From Ursus arctos (Eukaryota; Chordata; Mammalia; Carnivora; Ursidae), in assembly GCF_023065955.2 (NCBI RefSeq), contig NW_026622985.1, positions 3,308,001 through 3,372,000 on the forward strand: a DNA stretch of 64,000 nt, read 5' to 3'. The notes beneath the pieces were generated by a model. The model had not been told where the DNA came from, did not search any database, and saw nothing but the letters and a program-made list of their open reading frames with translations. A program made the position numbers and the translations under genes. Position 1 is the first letter of the stretch; the number at the start of each line of letters is the position of its first letter. Shown here piece after piece: positions 22,096 through 33,600 of this stretch.

Positions 22096-23330
22096 AATGA
22101 TTAAAAAGTAGCTCTCAAAAGAAAGGTCATTTTTTGTAGGCCTTTGCCAATGTCCATGGTGTAAATACCCTTACCATGACCAATGCAGAGTAAAGAACTA
22201 AGTAAAATCTACTCTCATAAAGTTTGAGTGCATCCTTACACACCATTGAACTTTGACTCCAAAACCCATTATTTTTACTATTAAGTTATACTGTAAGTCA
22301 TAAATAAAAGGAGAGAAAAGACAGAAACAGCAAAAGAAACAAAAAAGTAACCTTTTTCAGTGGGATTCTGACAAGGTTTCTCTTCTTAGTAATCACGTTG
22401 AGGAGTTCTTGTTCAGATCTTACATCCAGCCGAAGGCTCATCATCCTAGAGGAGCTTTCCAATAAAATTGACTATTTCCAATTTAGGACGAGCCTCAATG
22501 CTTTGGAATTAATATATAGGACAAACACACCCATTTATTACAGTTGGAATTAGTGTATAGGACAAAACAGCTGTTTATTACTGATCAACACAATATGGGA
22601 GATAGAAGAGTAGGTGAGTCAAAAAGAAAGGAACAAAAGCTCGAGGAACTCTTCCTAGAAAAGCTACCAATGACTGAGTTAGAAACGTCTAAGAGGGATA
22701 AAAAGGTGATATTTAACTGACGTCTCCTACTTCTTGGTGACCCTTTATGTTGGTTAGACCATTAAAATTTCAAAATAGTATTTAAGGTACATATTATTAT
22801 GGTGCTGAATTTATAGATCAGCAAAATAAGGATTACAGTTTATGCTAGGAAATTAGCAGAGGCCAACTCCACCTCAGATTTGCCTTAATCTTCTGTATTT
22901 TGGACTGTTCCCCTCGGTCCAAAAACAAACAGAATCTGTCCAGTTTATATCCACGCTCTACATACTCCCACATCTACTTCTTTATGGACGCTGTTTGTTT
23001 TTCACATCTCGATGCGACTTGGTCCAAGGTTTATTTAAGGTAATTTCCATTCTTTTTCAAAGGAAACCTGTGTTATAGGATTCTCCCATTTTCCAATTAA
23101 TTAGATGAGTAAAAAGTACATGGAGAATATACAATTATATTTATTAAATTATTGGTTTTTCTCCACTCTGGTCGTCATTCCCTCATAGTCTTAAAAGAAA
23201 TTAACCTTTTCAATTACAAATTTCTGTTTTCACAATAATGTATTCCTACTGTAACATCTGTAACAACATGCTCCCATTTGTCAAGCGAAATCTCAGTCTC
23301 CCATGCTGACTGCTAGCACATAAATACAGC
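22096..23330. other. Unassigned sequence, possible weak MIR
   Basis: About 1.2 kb mostly unassigned. Around 22780-22870 'aaggtacatattattatgg' and 'tatagatcagcaaaataagg' faintly resemble antisense MIR. A local near-repeat is visible: 'tggaattaatatataggaca' at 22503 recurs in altered form at about 22543. No gene is supported. Confidence 0.4.
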
Positions 23331-23347
23331 CTGACTTCACCACTTTT

Positions 23348-23530
23348 TTTTTTAAGATTTATTTATTTATTTATTTGAGGCGGTAGGGGGGGAAGGAGCA
23401 GAAGGAGAGGACAGAATCTCAAGCAGAGTGCAGAGCCTGAAGATGGGCTTGATCTTAGGAACCCATGGTCATGACCTGAGCTGAAACCAAGAGTTGGATG
23501 CTTAACCGACTGAGCTACCCAGCTGCCCCA
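23348..23530 (-). repeat. Older SINEC, antisense, diverged TSD
   Basis: 'ttaagatttatttatttatt', a G-rich body, 'gcagagcctgaagatgggct', 'cttaaccgactgagctaccc' and 'agctgcccca' mark a reverse SINEC. Flanks ctgacttcaccactttt (23331-23347) and ctggcttcatcactttt (23531-23547) are a target-site duplication with two differences. This indicates an older insertion. Confidence 0.93.
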
Positions 23531-23547
23531 CTGGCTTCATCACTTTT

Positions 23548-23964
23548 AACTTTCTTTTTCTTTCTCTCCATCTCCACCCCCAACCTTACAGCCTGTAAAT
23601 ATGTAGAGAACACGTGCTAAATAAATGGTTGTCACCTGGTCGATATAAGACTTTGGTGATTAAATATTGAAGAGAGGGATGGAAAAACTATTAAAAATGC
23701 AGTGTATTTTAATGGAATCACAGAATATGCTTTGGCAGGAAAATGGAGAATGTCTATTTTAAACTTTTCATTGAATATGGAGGAAATTGAGAACATAGAA
23801 CATTTATTCTTGCTGGAAATTAATTTTAGGACTATATTGCAAAGAATTAGAAACCTTAAGCAGTAACTTTTAAAAGGAATCACAAATACACATAAATATG
23901 AAAAATACATTTTTCTGAGGTTACATATATTTTGCGACAAAATGAGATCACAATCTAATATCTG
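23548..23964. other. Unassigned AT-rich sequence
   Basis: About 400 bases without a named repeat. A 102-codon minus-strand frame (23632-23940) is rich in F, I, L and S, as expected from AT-rich DNA, and shows no domain. Confidence 0.45.
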
Positions 23965-24250
23965 AAATGTATTAAGACTTTATTGTGTGCCAGACAAAGG
24001 GCAAGTACTTTCCATGAAGTGTTATTTTAGAGGAAGTTGGTTGGCAATAAATTCTCTTAGTTTTCCTTTCTCTGAGAATGTCTTGATTTCCTTTTCACTC
24101 CTGTAACACATGAAGTATCACTTTAACCCTTACAACAGCCCAACGTGCTGAGTACTGTTATTATCCCTTCCTTCAAAATGCAGAAACTGAAGCTTAGGGA
24201 GATTGGCTAAGTCCTCAGGGTTCCCAGATCCTAACTGACGGAGCAGGTGT
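23965..24250 (-). repeat. MIR SINE, antisense, interrupted
   Basis: The left part (23965-24036) shows 'gactttattgtgtgccagac' and 'gcaagtactttcca'. The right part (24118-24250) shows 'acccttacaacagcccaacg', 'gtactgttattatcccttcc', 'cagaaactgaagcttaggga'. Both are consecutive pieces of antisense MIR with an unrelated block between them, so the MIR was split by an insertion. Confidence 0.8.
24037..24110 (-). mobile_element. Short L1 ORF1-region piece inside MIR
   Basis: 'ggttggcaataaattctctt' and 'tctctgagaatgtcttgatt' resemble the antisense ORF1 3' region of L1; the same region of the full-length L1 in this window lies at about 60125-60175. It has no tail and is only about 70 bases, which is unusual for an L1 insertion. 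Confidence 0.5.
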
Positions 24251-24811
24251 ATAAATCCTCCTCTGACCCTCAATTCCAGGATTGGGAGCAGTATATTAAA
24301 TATGTTAATTCTATTTGTTTTAACCTTATTTGTCTCAATTCCAGCCTCAGTTAAGTTCATTCTAGATGATTCCCAGGAAAGTCTATATATGCCTATTGGA
24401 GATATTGATCTCGATCCTGTGGCCTGACTCCAGATCTCTCAGATAATACTTCTTACCAAAGCAAGTGTTACTGTCAGGAGTTTTAAGCTCATCATCAGTG
24501 CCCACCGTGGTGTAATCACCAACACAGAAACAACACTGACGGGGTATTCACCCACACAGACATCTGCTAGAGCTCTGGTAATGCTGCCAACTCTTGTCCA
24601 GAGGCTGTATCTTTCCTGAGGGGGCTGATGCCCAGGGCCTCTTCACGTCAGGATCATAAGGTTGCCTCTAGGCTTTGCCCGGCAGGCTTCACGGAAAGAA
24701 GGTACTGTCCCCACTGCAGCCTCAGTGTAAAAACTCAGAATGTCACAGTTGTCTGAGGGCATTGGCCTTAAGAACTCAGTCCTCCCTGGACCTGCCCTGT
24801 TCATCTGCATA
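24251..24811. other. Unassigned sequence, GC-richer towards the end
   Basis: No repeat recognised. From about 24470 the base composition is richer in G+C than its surroundings, and this continues beyond the SINE at 24828-25027 to about 25420. See the entry at 25040 and the findings. Confidence 0.4.
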
Positions 24812-24827
24812 TCTGGGGGTAGTCTTA

Positions 24828-25027
24828 CCTTTTTATAGATTTTATTTATTCTTTATTTATTTCTTATTTATTTATTTATTTAGCACGGGTGGGGGGAGGG
24901 GCTGGAGAGAGAGAATCTCCAGCAGACTCTGTGCTGAGAGGAGCTGATGTGGGGTTTGATCCCACGACCCTAAGATCATGACCTGAGCCAAAATCAACAG
25001 TCAGATGCTTAAGTGACTGAGGTGCCT
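24828..25027 (-). repeat. SINEC (tRNA-Lys SINE), antisense
   Basis: A (TTTA)-rich tail at 24834-24882, then a G-rich body, 'gtgctgagaggagctgatgt', 'ggtttgatcccacgacccta', 'gatcatgacctgagccaaaa' and 'gactgaggtgcc'. The flanks ctgggggtagtctta (24813-24827) and ctgggggtcatctta (25028-25042) are a target-site duplication with two differences. Confidence 0.94.
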
Positions 25028-25039
25028 CTGGGGGTCATC

Positions 25040-25420
25040 TTATTGGAGATCTTAATTTGGGGACCTCCTTATTGGGAGACTCCACTGGGGCCCCACTGAT
25101 GCTGTACTTTTCCACCCTCAGGTCTTCCTCACTCCTTCCTCCTGTGTCCCCCCACCCATCAGCAGTGTCCCTGACAGTGAGATGATCCTCGTCTATGCTA
25201 CCTGCCAACTGCTCCCAGCAGGTGCTGTTCCACAGAGAGCAATGGGACACTGAGGAGCAGCAGTCCTCTCGGGAGTCTGGCCTGCATCCTCTGCAGTATG
25301 TGAAGGGGGCTCGACTGCTGCTTTCTCTGTAACGTGTGCTCATGGACCCCTGATTGCTCCTGCAGGTGAGCCCACGGATGCCCATCCCTGTTGTCCACAC
25401 CTTAGGGTTTACCACTTATT
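25040..25420. other. GC-richer segment of unknown nature
   Basis: A local rise in G+C in AT-rich DNA. On the plus strand, ttttccaccctcag (ending 25122) resembles a splice acceptor and ctcctgcaggtgagc (about 25358-25372) contains a good donor consensus CAG|GTGAGC, but the frame from the acceptor stops after about 43 codons. On the minus strand a 126-codon frame (25035-25415) is open, the longest here not explained by L1, and has no recognisable domain. It could be a decayed exon, pseudogene or unnamed repeat. Confidence 0.3.
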
Positions 25421-25714
25421 GTCCTCGATGCTTTTGTTGGGAAGGTTATGAAAGCTTTTTCTTCTTAGTATCTTACAGTAGTTCAGAGAAAAGCACCTTC
25501 TGTTTTACTGACTGTTTATTGGTTACCTTTCTACCCTTAGGATTCAAAGTTGGAACAGAGGTCAATCTATTTGGCAGATGAAGTTGTGTGATTTGAACCA
25601 CTCTTTTGCCCTTGGCCCTTTTTCTTTTTTTCTTGAATTCATATCTGCTTTCACATTTTCTTCCATTTGGAAAAGTTTTGTGTTCTCATGTAACGTTACC
25701 ATAAAACTCTTTCA

Positions 25715-25855
25715 TATCATTATCTCAATTCAGCTTTAAAACAACTCTGAAAGGGCAGTAGGAAAATATTATTTCCCATGTTGTAGATAACAGGATCAAA
25801 CTCACTGCTGTTCAGCCCTGGCTTCTGTGCCATGGATTTGAATTCAGTGCTGTCC
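25715..25855 (-). repeat. MIR SINE, antisense, diverged
   Basis: 'attatctcaattcagcttta', 'acaactctgaaagggcagta', 'tatttcccatgttgtagata' follow antisense MIR, then similarity fades through 'ggatttgaattcagtgctg'. Confidence 0.65.
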
Positions 25856-27311
25856 AATAAAGTTCAATTTTATTTCAACTAAACCGTTACCATAGACTCT
25901 CTTCAAAATATGTAGTTCCTAAAACTGAAATGAGCAGCAGAGTTGATTTTTTTTTTTTTTTAAATAATAGGTTTGAAATGTGTGAGTTAGCAGGGAAAAT
26001 AATGTAAAGTAGCAGATCTGGTTTATTGGTCGAGACCTTGTGCAGAAAACTAGGGAGAGTTATACAGCAAGTATTAGATATGATTTCATTTTCAAACGGA
26101 AAAATAAATCCTGAAGGAAAAGATTAAGTGAATGCAAACTGTAGGAATATACCAGTTGCACCCATGTTACCAATCATTGACTGACCAGCAACTTGAGGCA
26201 CTGGGTGGTAAGTGACAAGGGCAGCTAATCAAGCATTAGGATCAAAAGGAATAATTTTCATTTTTGTCTCTTTTTCAAGTCATGTGGCACAAAGAAGTGT
26301 AAATTAATAGATGTTACGGGCACCCTAGGACATCTCTTCCAAGCTAGATTTTAACAACTCCCTCTGATATTTCTTGATTAACCTAGAATCCCAATATAGT
26401 ATTCTCAGGAAAACACATCAGATTAAGTCAGCATTTCATTACTTATGAATATAGTAAAAATACAAAGGGGATATTGTGAAATGAAATTACACAAAATTAA
26501 TCTTACCATTAAAATGTTTGAATTTTATCTCGCAAACATCTTTTTAAAATACATCCAGTGCAACATACTATCAAAAATGGTGAGCTACGTGGGGGTCCTA
26601 ATTTTATACCTTTAAGGGTAGATGTTTTATAAAGTTTCCTTAATAAAGCACATATTTTAAACATTAATTGTTCTTCCTTCTGGCAGATGAAATGATGTTT
26701 TAGACCACTGAAGGCTATAAAAAATTGCTAGCGATATCAATTCATAAAATTAATTAGAAAAGGTATTTTTTGCATCTGCTTGTTTTTTCCCCCTATTCCT
26801 CTGATAAAAAGCTACACATATAAGATCCATCTAAACTCTATTACATAACAAAAACACAAGTTTTGAAGAGGAAGAAACATCTGTTGTTCTGCTATTCTGG
26901 TGACTGTGTTAAATAGATTTAATTAAGTAGACTATCTGTAGTCTTCAGACAATTTATTAAATAACTCTAAGTAACAACAGGTTGAATAATTTAAACTTCA
27001 TATATGCCACTATCCCCATCATATTAATTTAATAGAGATTATTATTAGAGTCACTAATTTATTCTTTTATTTATTAGTTCAGATTTTAATATCTTCTGCA
27101 GTTAAAACTGAGTTCTAGGTGCCAACGATTAAATGATAAGAAGTTAGCCTTGTCCTCACAATGCTCAAAACCAGCAGGAGAAGAAAAGGAAATTTGGTTT
27201 TTCTTGTGTGCTAGCAGTTGAGATAAATGTGCTCAAAGTGTTCTTTGGCATCTAATGCAGTCTGGAGAATGGATCAGAAAAGGATTACAAAGGTAGTGAT
27301 ACCTAGGACAC
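25856..27311. other. Unassigned unique AT-rich sequence
   Basis: About 1.45 kb without recognisable repeats apart from a T-run near 25947-25960. It contains several TAATTAA-like AT motifs (for example 26919-26925) of the kind bound by homeodomain factors, but such motifs are common by chance in AT-rich DNA. No exon is supported. Confidence 0.45.
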
Positions 27312-30300
27312 ACCTTTTTAATTGGTTTTGTTTTTGGAATATGTTACTTTAGTCTCAGGTATATAACTTAGTGATTAAACAAATTTATACATTATGCTAT
27401 GTTTACCACAAGTATAGTTACCATTTGTCCCATCACATCACTATTACGATATCGTTGACTGTTTCCTTATGCTTTGCTCTTTATTCTGAGACTTGCTCAT
27501 TCCATAACTGGAGGACTGTATCTCCCTTTCCCTGTCACCCATTTTACCCCAAATCCCACACCCCTCTCCTCTGGCAACCATTAATCTGATCTCTGAATTT
27601 ATACTTCTGATTCTGCTGTTTGTTTATTTTATTTTATTTTTTTTAGATTTCATTTTATGAGTGGAATCATATGGTATTTTTTCGTTCTCAGTCTGACTCA
27701 TTTTACTTAGCAGAATGCCCTCTAGGTCCATCCATGTTGTCTCTGATGTCATGATCTCATCCTTTTTATGGCTTATTGTGTATTTATACCACATTTTCCT
27801 TCTGCAATCATCTATTAATGGACACTTAGGTTGCTTCATGCCTTGACTATTGCATATAATGCTGCAATAAACATAGGAATGGGTATATCTTTTCCAGTTA
27901 CTGTTTTCATTGTCCCTGGGTAAATACCCAATAGTGGTATTATTGGATTTTATGGTATTTCCATCCTTAGTTTTTTGAGGAAACAGTAGTATACTGTTTT
28001 CCACAGTGACTGCATCAGTTTGCATTCCCACCAACAGTGCACAGGTTTCCTTTTTCTCCACATCCTCACCAGAGCTTGCTGTTTCTTGTGTTTTTGATTT
28101 TAGCCATTCTGACATGGGTGAGGTGATATCTCATGGTGGTTTTGGTTCGTATTTCCTGATGATGAGTGATGTGGAGCACATTTTCATGTGTCTGTTGGCC
28201 CTCTGGATGTCTTCTTTGGGAAAATGTCTATCCAGGTCCCTGCTCATTTTTTAATCAGATTGTTTTTTTTGGGTATCGAGTTTACGAGTTTTATCTGCTG
28301 TATCATTTGCAAATATCTTCTTCCATTCAGTAGGCTTTTTGTTTTTTTGATGGTATTCTTTGCTTTGCAAACATTTTTCATTTTGATATAGTCCCAATAG
28401 TTTATTTTGCTTTCATTTCCCTTGCCTTGGGAGAAGTATTTAGAGGGCTGACATCAGAGAAATTACTGCTTGAATTCTCTTTTAGGATTTTTATGCTTTC
28501 AAGTTTCACATTTAGGTCTTTAACCAATTTTGAGTTTATTTTTGTGTATGATGTTAGCAGTATGGTTTCATTCTTTTACATGTTGTTGGCCAGTTTTCCC
28601 AGCACCATTTATTGAAAAGACCATCTTTTTCCCCATTGTTTATTCCTGCCTCCTTTGTCATAGATTAACTGACCATATAAATATCATAGATTAACTGACC
28701 GTATTTCTGGGTTCTCCATCCTGTTCCATTGACCTAGGCATCTATTTTTGTGTGAGTACCATATTGTTTTGATTACTGCAGCATTGTAGTATATCTTGAA
28801 ATCTGGAATTGTGCCACCTCCAGGCTTGTTCTTTCTCAGGATTGTTTTGGCTATTCAGGGTCTTCTGTGGTTCCATACAAATTTTAGTATTATTTGTTCT
28901 AGTTTTGCAAAAAATGCTCTTGGTATTTTAATAGGGATTACATTGAATCTGTAGATTGCTTTGGGTAATATGGATATTTTGACAGTATTAATTCTTCCAA
29001 TGCAAGAGCATGGAATATCTTTCCATTTGTTTGTGGCATCTTCCATTTCTTTCATCTGTGTTTTATAGATTTCAGAGTTCAAATCTTTCACCTCTTTGGT
29101 AAATTTATTCCTGAGTATCATATTCCTTTTGGTGCAATTGTAAATGGTATTGCTTTTTAAAAATTTCTTTTTCTGTAAATTTGTTGTTGGTATATAGAAA
29201 CACTACTGATGTCTCGGTATTAATTTTGTATCATGCCCCTTTAGTAAGATTATTACTTCTATTTATTACTTCCACTAGTTTTTTGGTGGAATCTTTAAGA
29301 TTTTCTATGTATAGTGTCATGTCACCTATGAATAGTGATAGTTTAAATTCTTCATGAATTTGGATATCTCTTATTTCTTTTTCTTGTCTGATTGCTGTGA
29401 CTAGGACTTCAAGTACTAAAAGTGGCAAGAGTGGACATCCTTGTCTTGTTCCTAACCTTAGAGGGAAAACTCTGTTTTTCACTATTGAGGATGGTGTTAG
29501 CTGTGATTTTTTCATATATGGCCTTTATTACATTGACGTATTTTCCCTCTAACCCCATTTTGTTGAGTTTTTATCATGAATATATGTTGAATCTTGTCAA
29601 ATGCTTTTTCTGCATCTATTGAGATGATCATATGATTTTTATCCATCATTTTGTTCGTGCGGTGTATGATGTTGATTGATTTTCAAGTATTGAACCATCC
29701 TTGTGTCCCAGGAGTAAATTTTACCTGATCATGGTGAATTATCATTTTAATGTATTGTTGTATGTGGGTTGTTAATATTCTGCTGAGGATTTTTGCATCT
29801 TTGTTCATCAGGGATATTGGCCTGTTGCTTTCTTTGTGATACCTTTGTCTGATTTTGGTGTTACAGTAATGCTGGTTTCATAGAATGTACTTGAAAGCAT
29901 TATTTACTCTTCTATTTTGTGGAATAGTTTGAGGAGAGTAAGTATTAACTATTCTTTAAATGTCTGGTAGAATTCACTTGTGACCATCTGGTCCTGGACT
30001 TTTATTTTTTGGCAGTTTTTTTGATTACTGATTCAATGTCATTTCTTGTAATCAGTCTATTCAGATTTTTATTTTTTCCTGGTTCATTTTTGGAAGACTG
30101 TGTTTCTTGGAATTTATTCATTTCTTCTAGGTTGTCCAGTTGGTTGGAATATAATTTTTCATGGTATTTTCTTATAATCCTTTCCATTTCTGTGGTATCA
30201 GTTTTTACTTCTCCTCTCTCATTTCTGATTTTATTTATTTGTGTCTTTTTTTTTCTTGATTAGTCTACGGATTTGTCAATTTTGTTTATCTTTTCAAACA

Positions 30301-30685
30301 ACCAGCTTGTAGTTTCATTCCTTCTTTCCATCCTTCCTTCCTTTCCTTTTTTATTTTTCTTTTTTGTCTGTATGTTATTTATGTCTACTCTGATCTTTAA
30401 TATTTCCTTTCTTCTACTCACCTTGAGCTTTGCCCTTCTTTTTTCTAGTTCTTTTAAGTGTTCCTTTAAGGGTGGATTGTTTATTTGAGTTTTTTTTTTT
30501 TCTTCTTTCTTGAGGGAGGCCTGTATTGCTATATATTTCCCTCTTGGAACTACTTTTGTTGTGTCTCAGAGATTTTGGACCATTATGTTTTAATTTTTGT
30601 CTCCATGTATTTTTTGATTTCTTCTTTGATTGCTTCTTTTTGATTGCCCATTAGTTGTTTAGTATCATGTTGTTTAGTCTCTCTC
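27312..30685 (-). mobile_element. L1 LINE, antisense, 5'-truncated in ORF2
   Basis: Reverse-strand L1 of about 3.4 kb. The 3' end is at left ('ggtatataacttagtgatta', 'gtttaccacaagtatagtta'); ORF2 C-terminus, thumb and RT palm follow; it ends at the right in ORF2 just downstream of the endonuclease domain ('ttagttgtttagtatcatgt'). No long T tail or clear target-site duplication remains. It abuts an older L1M at about 30690. Confidence 0.93.
27624..30187 (-). pseudogene. L1 ORF2 remnant with disrupted RT site
   Basis: Open pieces on the minus strand include 27624-28115 (C-terminus, 163 codons), 28855-29121 (thumb region, with NKWKDIPCS), 29231-29515 (RT palm) and 30002-30187. The palm piece keeps RQGCP but at the catalytic FADD position (29321-29332) it reads FIGD, so the first aspartate of the metal-binding pair is lost. 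Frameshifts and stops separate the pieces. The protein is dead. Confidence 0.9.
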
Positions 30686-30845
30686 TCTCTTTTTTTTTTT
30701 TACTTATCATTATTTTCTAAAAGCCATTTGAATGTAGTAATATTTCATTATGGTTTTAATGTGGCTTCCTCTAATAGCAACATGCTCTTTTACCATCTGT
30801 ATATCTTTCCAAATAAGTGTCCATTCATATATGTTTTTCATTTTC

Positions 30846-31045
30846 TTTTTTTTTTAAAGATTTTTATTTATTTATTTGACAGAGATAGAGACAGCCAGCT
30901 AGAGAGGGAACACAAGCAGGGGGAGTGGGAGAGGAAGAAGCAGGCTCATAGCGGAGGAGCCTGACGTGGGGCTCGGTCCCATAACGCCGGGATCACGCCC
31001 TGAGCTGAAGGCAGACGCTTAACCACTGTCCCACCCAGGCACCCC
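30846..31045 (-). repeat. Young SINEC, antisense, perfect 14-bp TSD
   Basis: 'ttaaagatttttatttattt', 'gacagccagctagagaggga', 'cacaagcagggggagtggga', 'cccataacgccgggatcacg' and 'tgtcccacccaggcacccc' identify the young subfamily in reverse. tgtttttcattttc at 30832-30845 and 31046-31059 is a perfect 14-bp target-site duplication. The SINE therefore landed in the L1M after it was in place. Confidence 0.96.
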
Positions 31046-31196
31046 TGTTTTTCATTTTCAATTGTGTAATTTTAATTGTTTTAACTGTTGAGTATTGAGA
31101 GTTCTTTATGAAGTCTAAGATTTGTTTTTTGTCAAGGAATTGGTTTGAGCATTTTCTTCCAGTCTTTTTATCCAATTAACAATATCCTTTTCTCAG

Positions 31197-31208
31197 GAGA
31201 TAGATAGA

Positions 31209-31260
<52 letters not shown>
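31197..31260. repeat. (GATA)n/(AAAT)n tetranucleotide repeat
   Basis: Three GATA units pass into about twelve AAAT units within the L1M. Pure tetranucleotide arrays of this length are usually polymorphic. Confidence 0.93.
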
Positions 31261-31262
<2 letters not shown>

Positions 31263-32659
31263 TGATAAGTGTACTTAAAATTCTGAGAAAATTTAATCAA
31301 TTTTTCTTTTCATGATTGTGCTCTTTGTCTCATGTATAAGAATTTTTCACCTTCCCTTAGGTGCTAAAATGTTTTTTTCTATGTTACTTCTAAAAGTTTT
31401 ATAGAGTTTTTCATTTAAATTCATGATCCATATTGAGTTACTTTTCCTATAAGATATGATTTTATTTTATTTTACTTATTTTATTTTTTATTTTATTTAT
31501 TTAATTGTTTTGTCAATGAATGTCCAATTGCTCCAGCACCATTTATTGAAAAGACCATCCTTTCTCTATTGAATGGTTCTTGTAGCTATGACAAAAATCA
31601 GCGGGGTGTATTTGTGTAGGTCTATTTGGGGGGTCTTTTTCATTGATCTATGTGTCTATCCATTCATTAATAACATATAGTGCTATTTATTGTAGCTATG
31701 GTAAGTCTTAATACCAAGTGGAATGATTCCTTCCAATCTATTCCTCTTTTCCAAAATTGTTTAGTTATTTAATTCCTCTGCTTGTCCATATCATTTAGAG
31801 AAAGCATGTCTATCTGAGGAGGAAAAAAAAAAAGCTTGCAAGGATTTTGAAAAACATTACATTGATCTATAGATCAATTTTGGGAGAATTATCCATACTA
31901 CCAAATTCATCTTTCAATCCATGACCTGTAATTCATTTATAAGTCTTATATAATTTCTTCCTTCTGTGTTTCATAGTATACAAGTCTTGTACATGTTCAG
32001 TTAGGTTTATACATAAGTATTTCATTTTTGGAGCTATTGTAAATGGCATTGTATTTTTTAATTTCACTTTTCTAACAGTCATTGTTAATTTAGATAAATA
32101 AGAATGATTTTGTGTTGATTTATATGTTGATCTGAAACCTTGTTGAATTCATATATTATTTCTAACTTTTTTTCATTTTCTAGAAGTCTTTTGGGGATCT
32201 TATACATATACAAATGTCATCCATAAACAAGGACAGTTTGTTTCTTCCTTTCCAATCTATATAAAATTTATTTCCTTTTCTTGTCCTATTACATTGGCTT
32301 TACTTCTGGTACTATATTGAGTAAGAAGAGTAGAAGCATTCTTGTGTTTTGTTTTGTTCCTGACACGAGGCAGGGAAGCGTTTATTCTTTCTCCATCAAG
32401 CATGATGTTTGTTATATGTTTGTGATGTTCTTTATCAAAGTGAAGAAATTATTCTGTATTTCTAGTTTGTTCAGTTTTTATAATGAATCAGTGTTGAAAT
32501 GATACTTTTTTTTGCAACTATTGGTATACTCATGTGTGTTTTTTCTTTATTATTGGTATAAAGGATTGTACTGAGTGATTTTCAAATACTGGACAAGGCC
32601 TGAATACATGATTTACAACCCAGAAGGCTATGTTGTATAATTATTTTTTGAACTGATTT

Positions 32660-32770
32660 TTTTCTGTTTCTATGCATTTTTCCTATTTTAAAATTATATT
32701 GTTTGGCTCATTGTTAAGTTTAAGATTCTTTATATATTCTCATTACAAATCCAGATGTAAAGATTAAAGT
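32660..32770 (-). mobile_element. L1 fragment, antisense
   Basis: 'ttaagtttaagattctttat' and 'atattctcattacaaatcca' repeat the antisense L1 3'-side order seen also at 31098 in the neighbouring element. This is a separate small copy placed next to it. Confidence 0.55.
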
Positions 32771-33009
32771 TGTAAATCCCTAAATCTAAATCACTCACAG
32801 TGGCTGTTACCTGATGAAACTGTTTTTGATATACCATGTATTCTTCAGACACCATTGAAGTTTCGCTAGTTTTCCAAATAATATTCCTTATAAGAAAATA
32901 TCTACTCCAGAATCAGACGTTTTGTTTTTTTTTTAAACTATCTTGAAAATTTATTCTCCTCTAGGTTGAAATAGTTCTATGCTTCCACAGTTTTTATAAC
33001 TCTATTAGT
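32771..33009. other. Unassigned sequence
   Basis: About 240 bases between L1 debris and an LTR remnant, with no recognisable content. Confidence 0.4.
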
Positions 33010-33600
33010 GCTATTTTGCCATATGACAAATTGCCACTAATACGGCAGCTTAAATCCTCACTCATTCATTATCTCATAGTTTGGTTGGTCCAATGTCTGG
33101 CATGGAGAGGCTAGGTTCTCTGCTTAAGATCAAATGAGCTGAATCTACAATGTTGTGTGGGCCATGCTCTCTCATGGAGCTTGGGGTCTTCTCCCATGCC
33201 TTTTCTTGTCAGAATTTAGTTTCTTGCACTTATCGGATGGAGGTCCCTGTTTTCAGGCTGCCTGTTGACACAAGTTTGTTCTCAGCTCCTAGAATTCACC
33301 TCGGGTCCTAGCCACATGACCCTCTATTTACATGGAAGCTTACTTCTTTAAATCTGGCAGAATATATTTTTTAAAGTCTTTCACCTAATTAAGTCTGGCC
33401 CACCCAGGATACTCTCTCCTTTGATTAACTTAAAGACTACTGGTTAGGGGCTCTTACAACATCTGTAAAATCCCTTTACCTGTGCCATATTCTCTTTGCT
33501 AGAAACAAATCACAGGTTCTGTCTGCATTCAAGAGGAGGGGATTACACTGGACTGTGGCTCACTAGGAGTCCCCTTAGGGTATGTCTGTCATAATAACCT
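33010..33600 (-). repeat. MLT1-like LTR, antisense
   Basis: Ordered similarity to the reverse complement of an MLT1-group LTR: 'acaaattgccactaatacgg', 'cagcttaaatcctcactcat', 'cattatctcatagtttggtt', then near the other end 'gctagaaacaaatcacaggt', 'attcaagaggaggggattac' and 'actaggagtccccttagg'. The middle is poorly conserved. It is a long-dead solitary LTR; the exact subfamily is uncertain. Confidence 0.65.

Larger units (their letters stand above)
30690..32655 (-). mobile_element. Old L1M LINE, antisense
   Basis: A second, more diverged reverse L1 that starts over from 3'-side sequence: 'atttcattatggttttaatg' near 30745, 'gagttctttatgaagtctaa' near 31098, 'gctccagcaccatttattga' near 31530, 'cattgatctatgtgtctatc' near 31640, 'cttgttgaattcatatatta' near 32138. 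A young SINE and a simple repeat interrupt it. Open frames are short. Confidence 0.85.

Noticed and set aside
27624..28115. 163-codon minus-strand frame, the longest in the window
   Set aside because: It is the L1 ORF2 C-terminal region in the correct place of a reverse L1.
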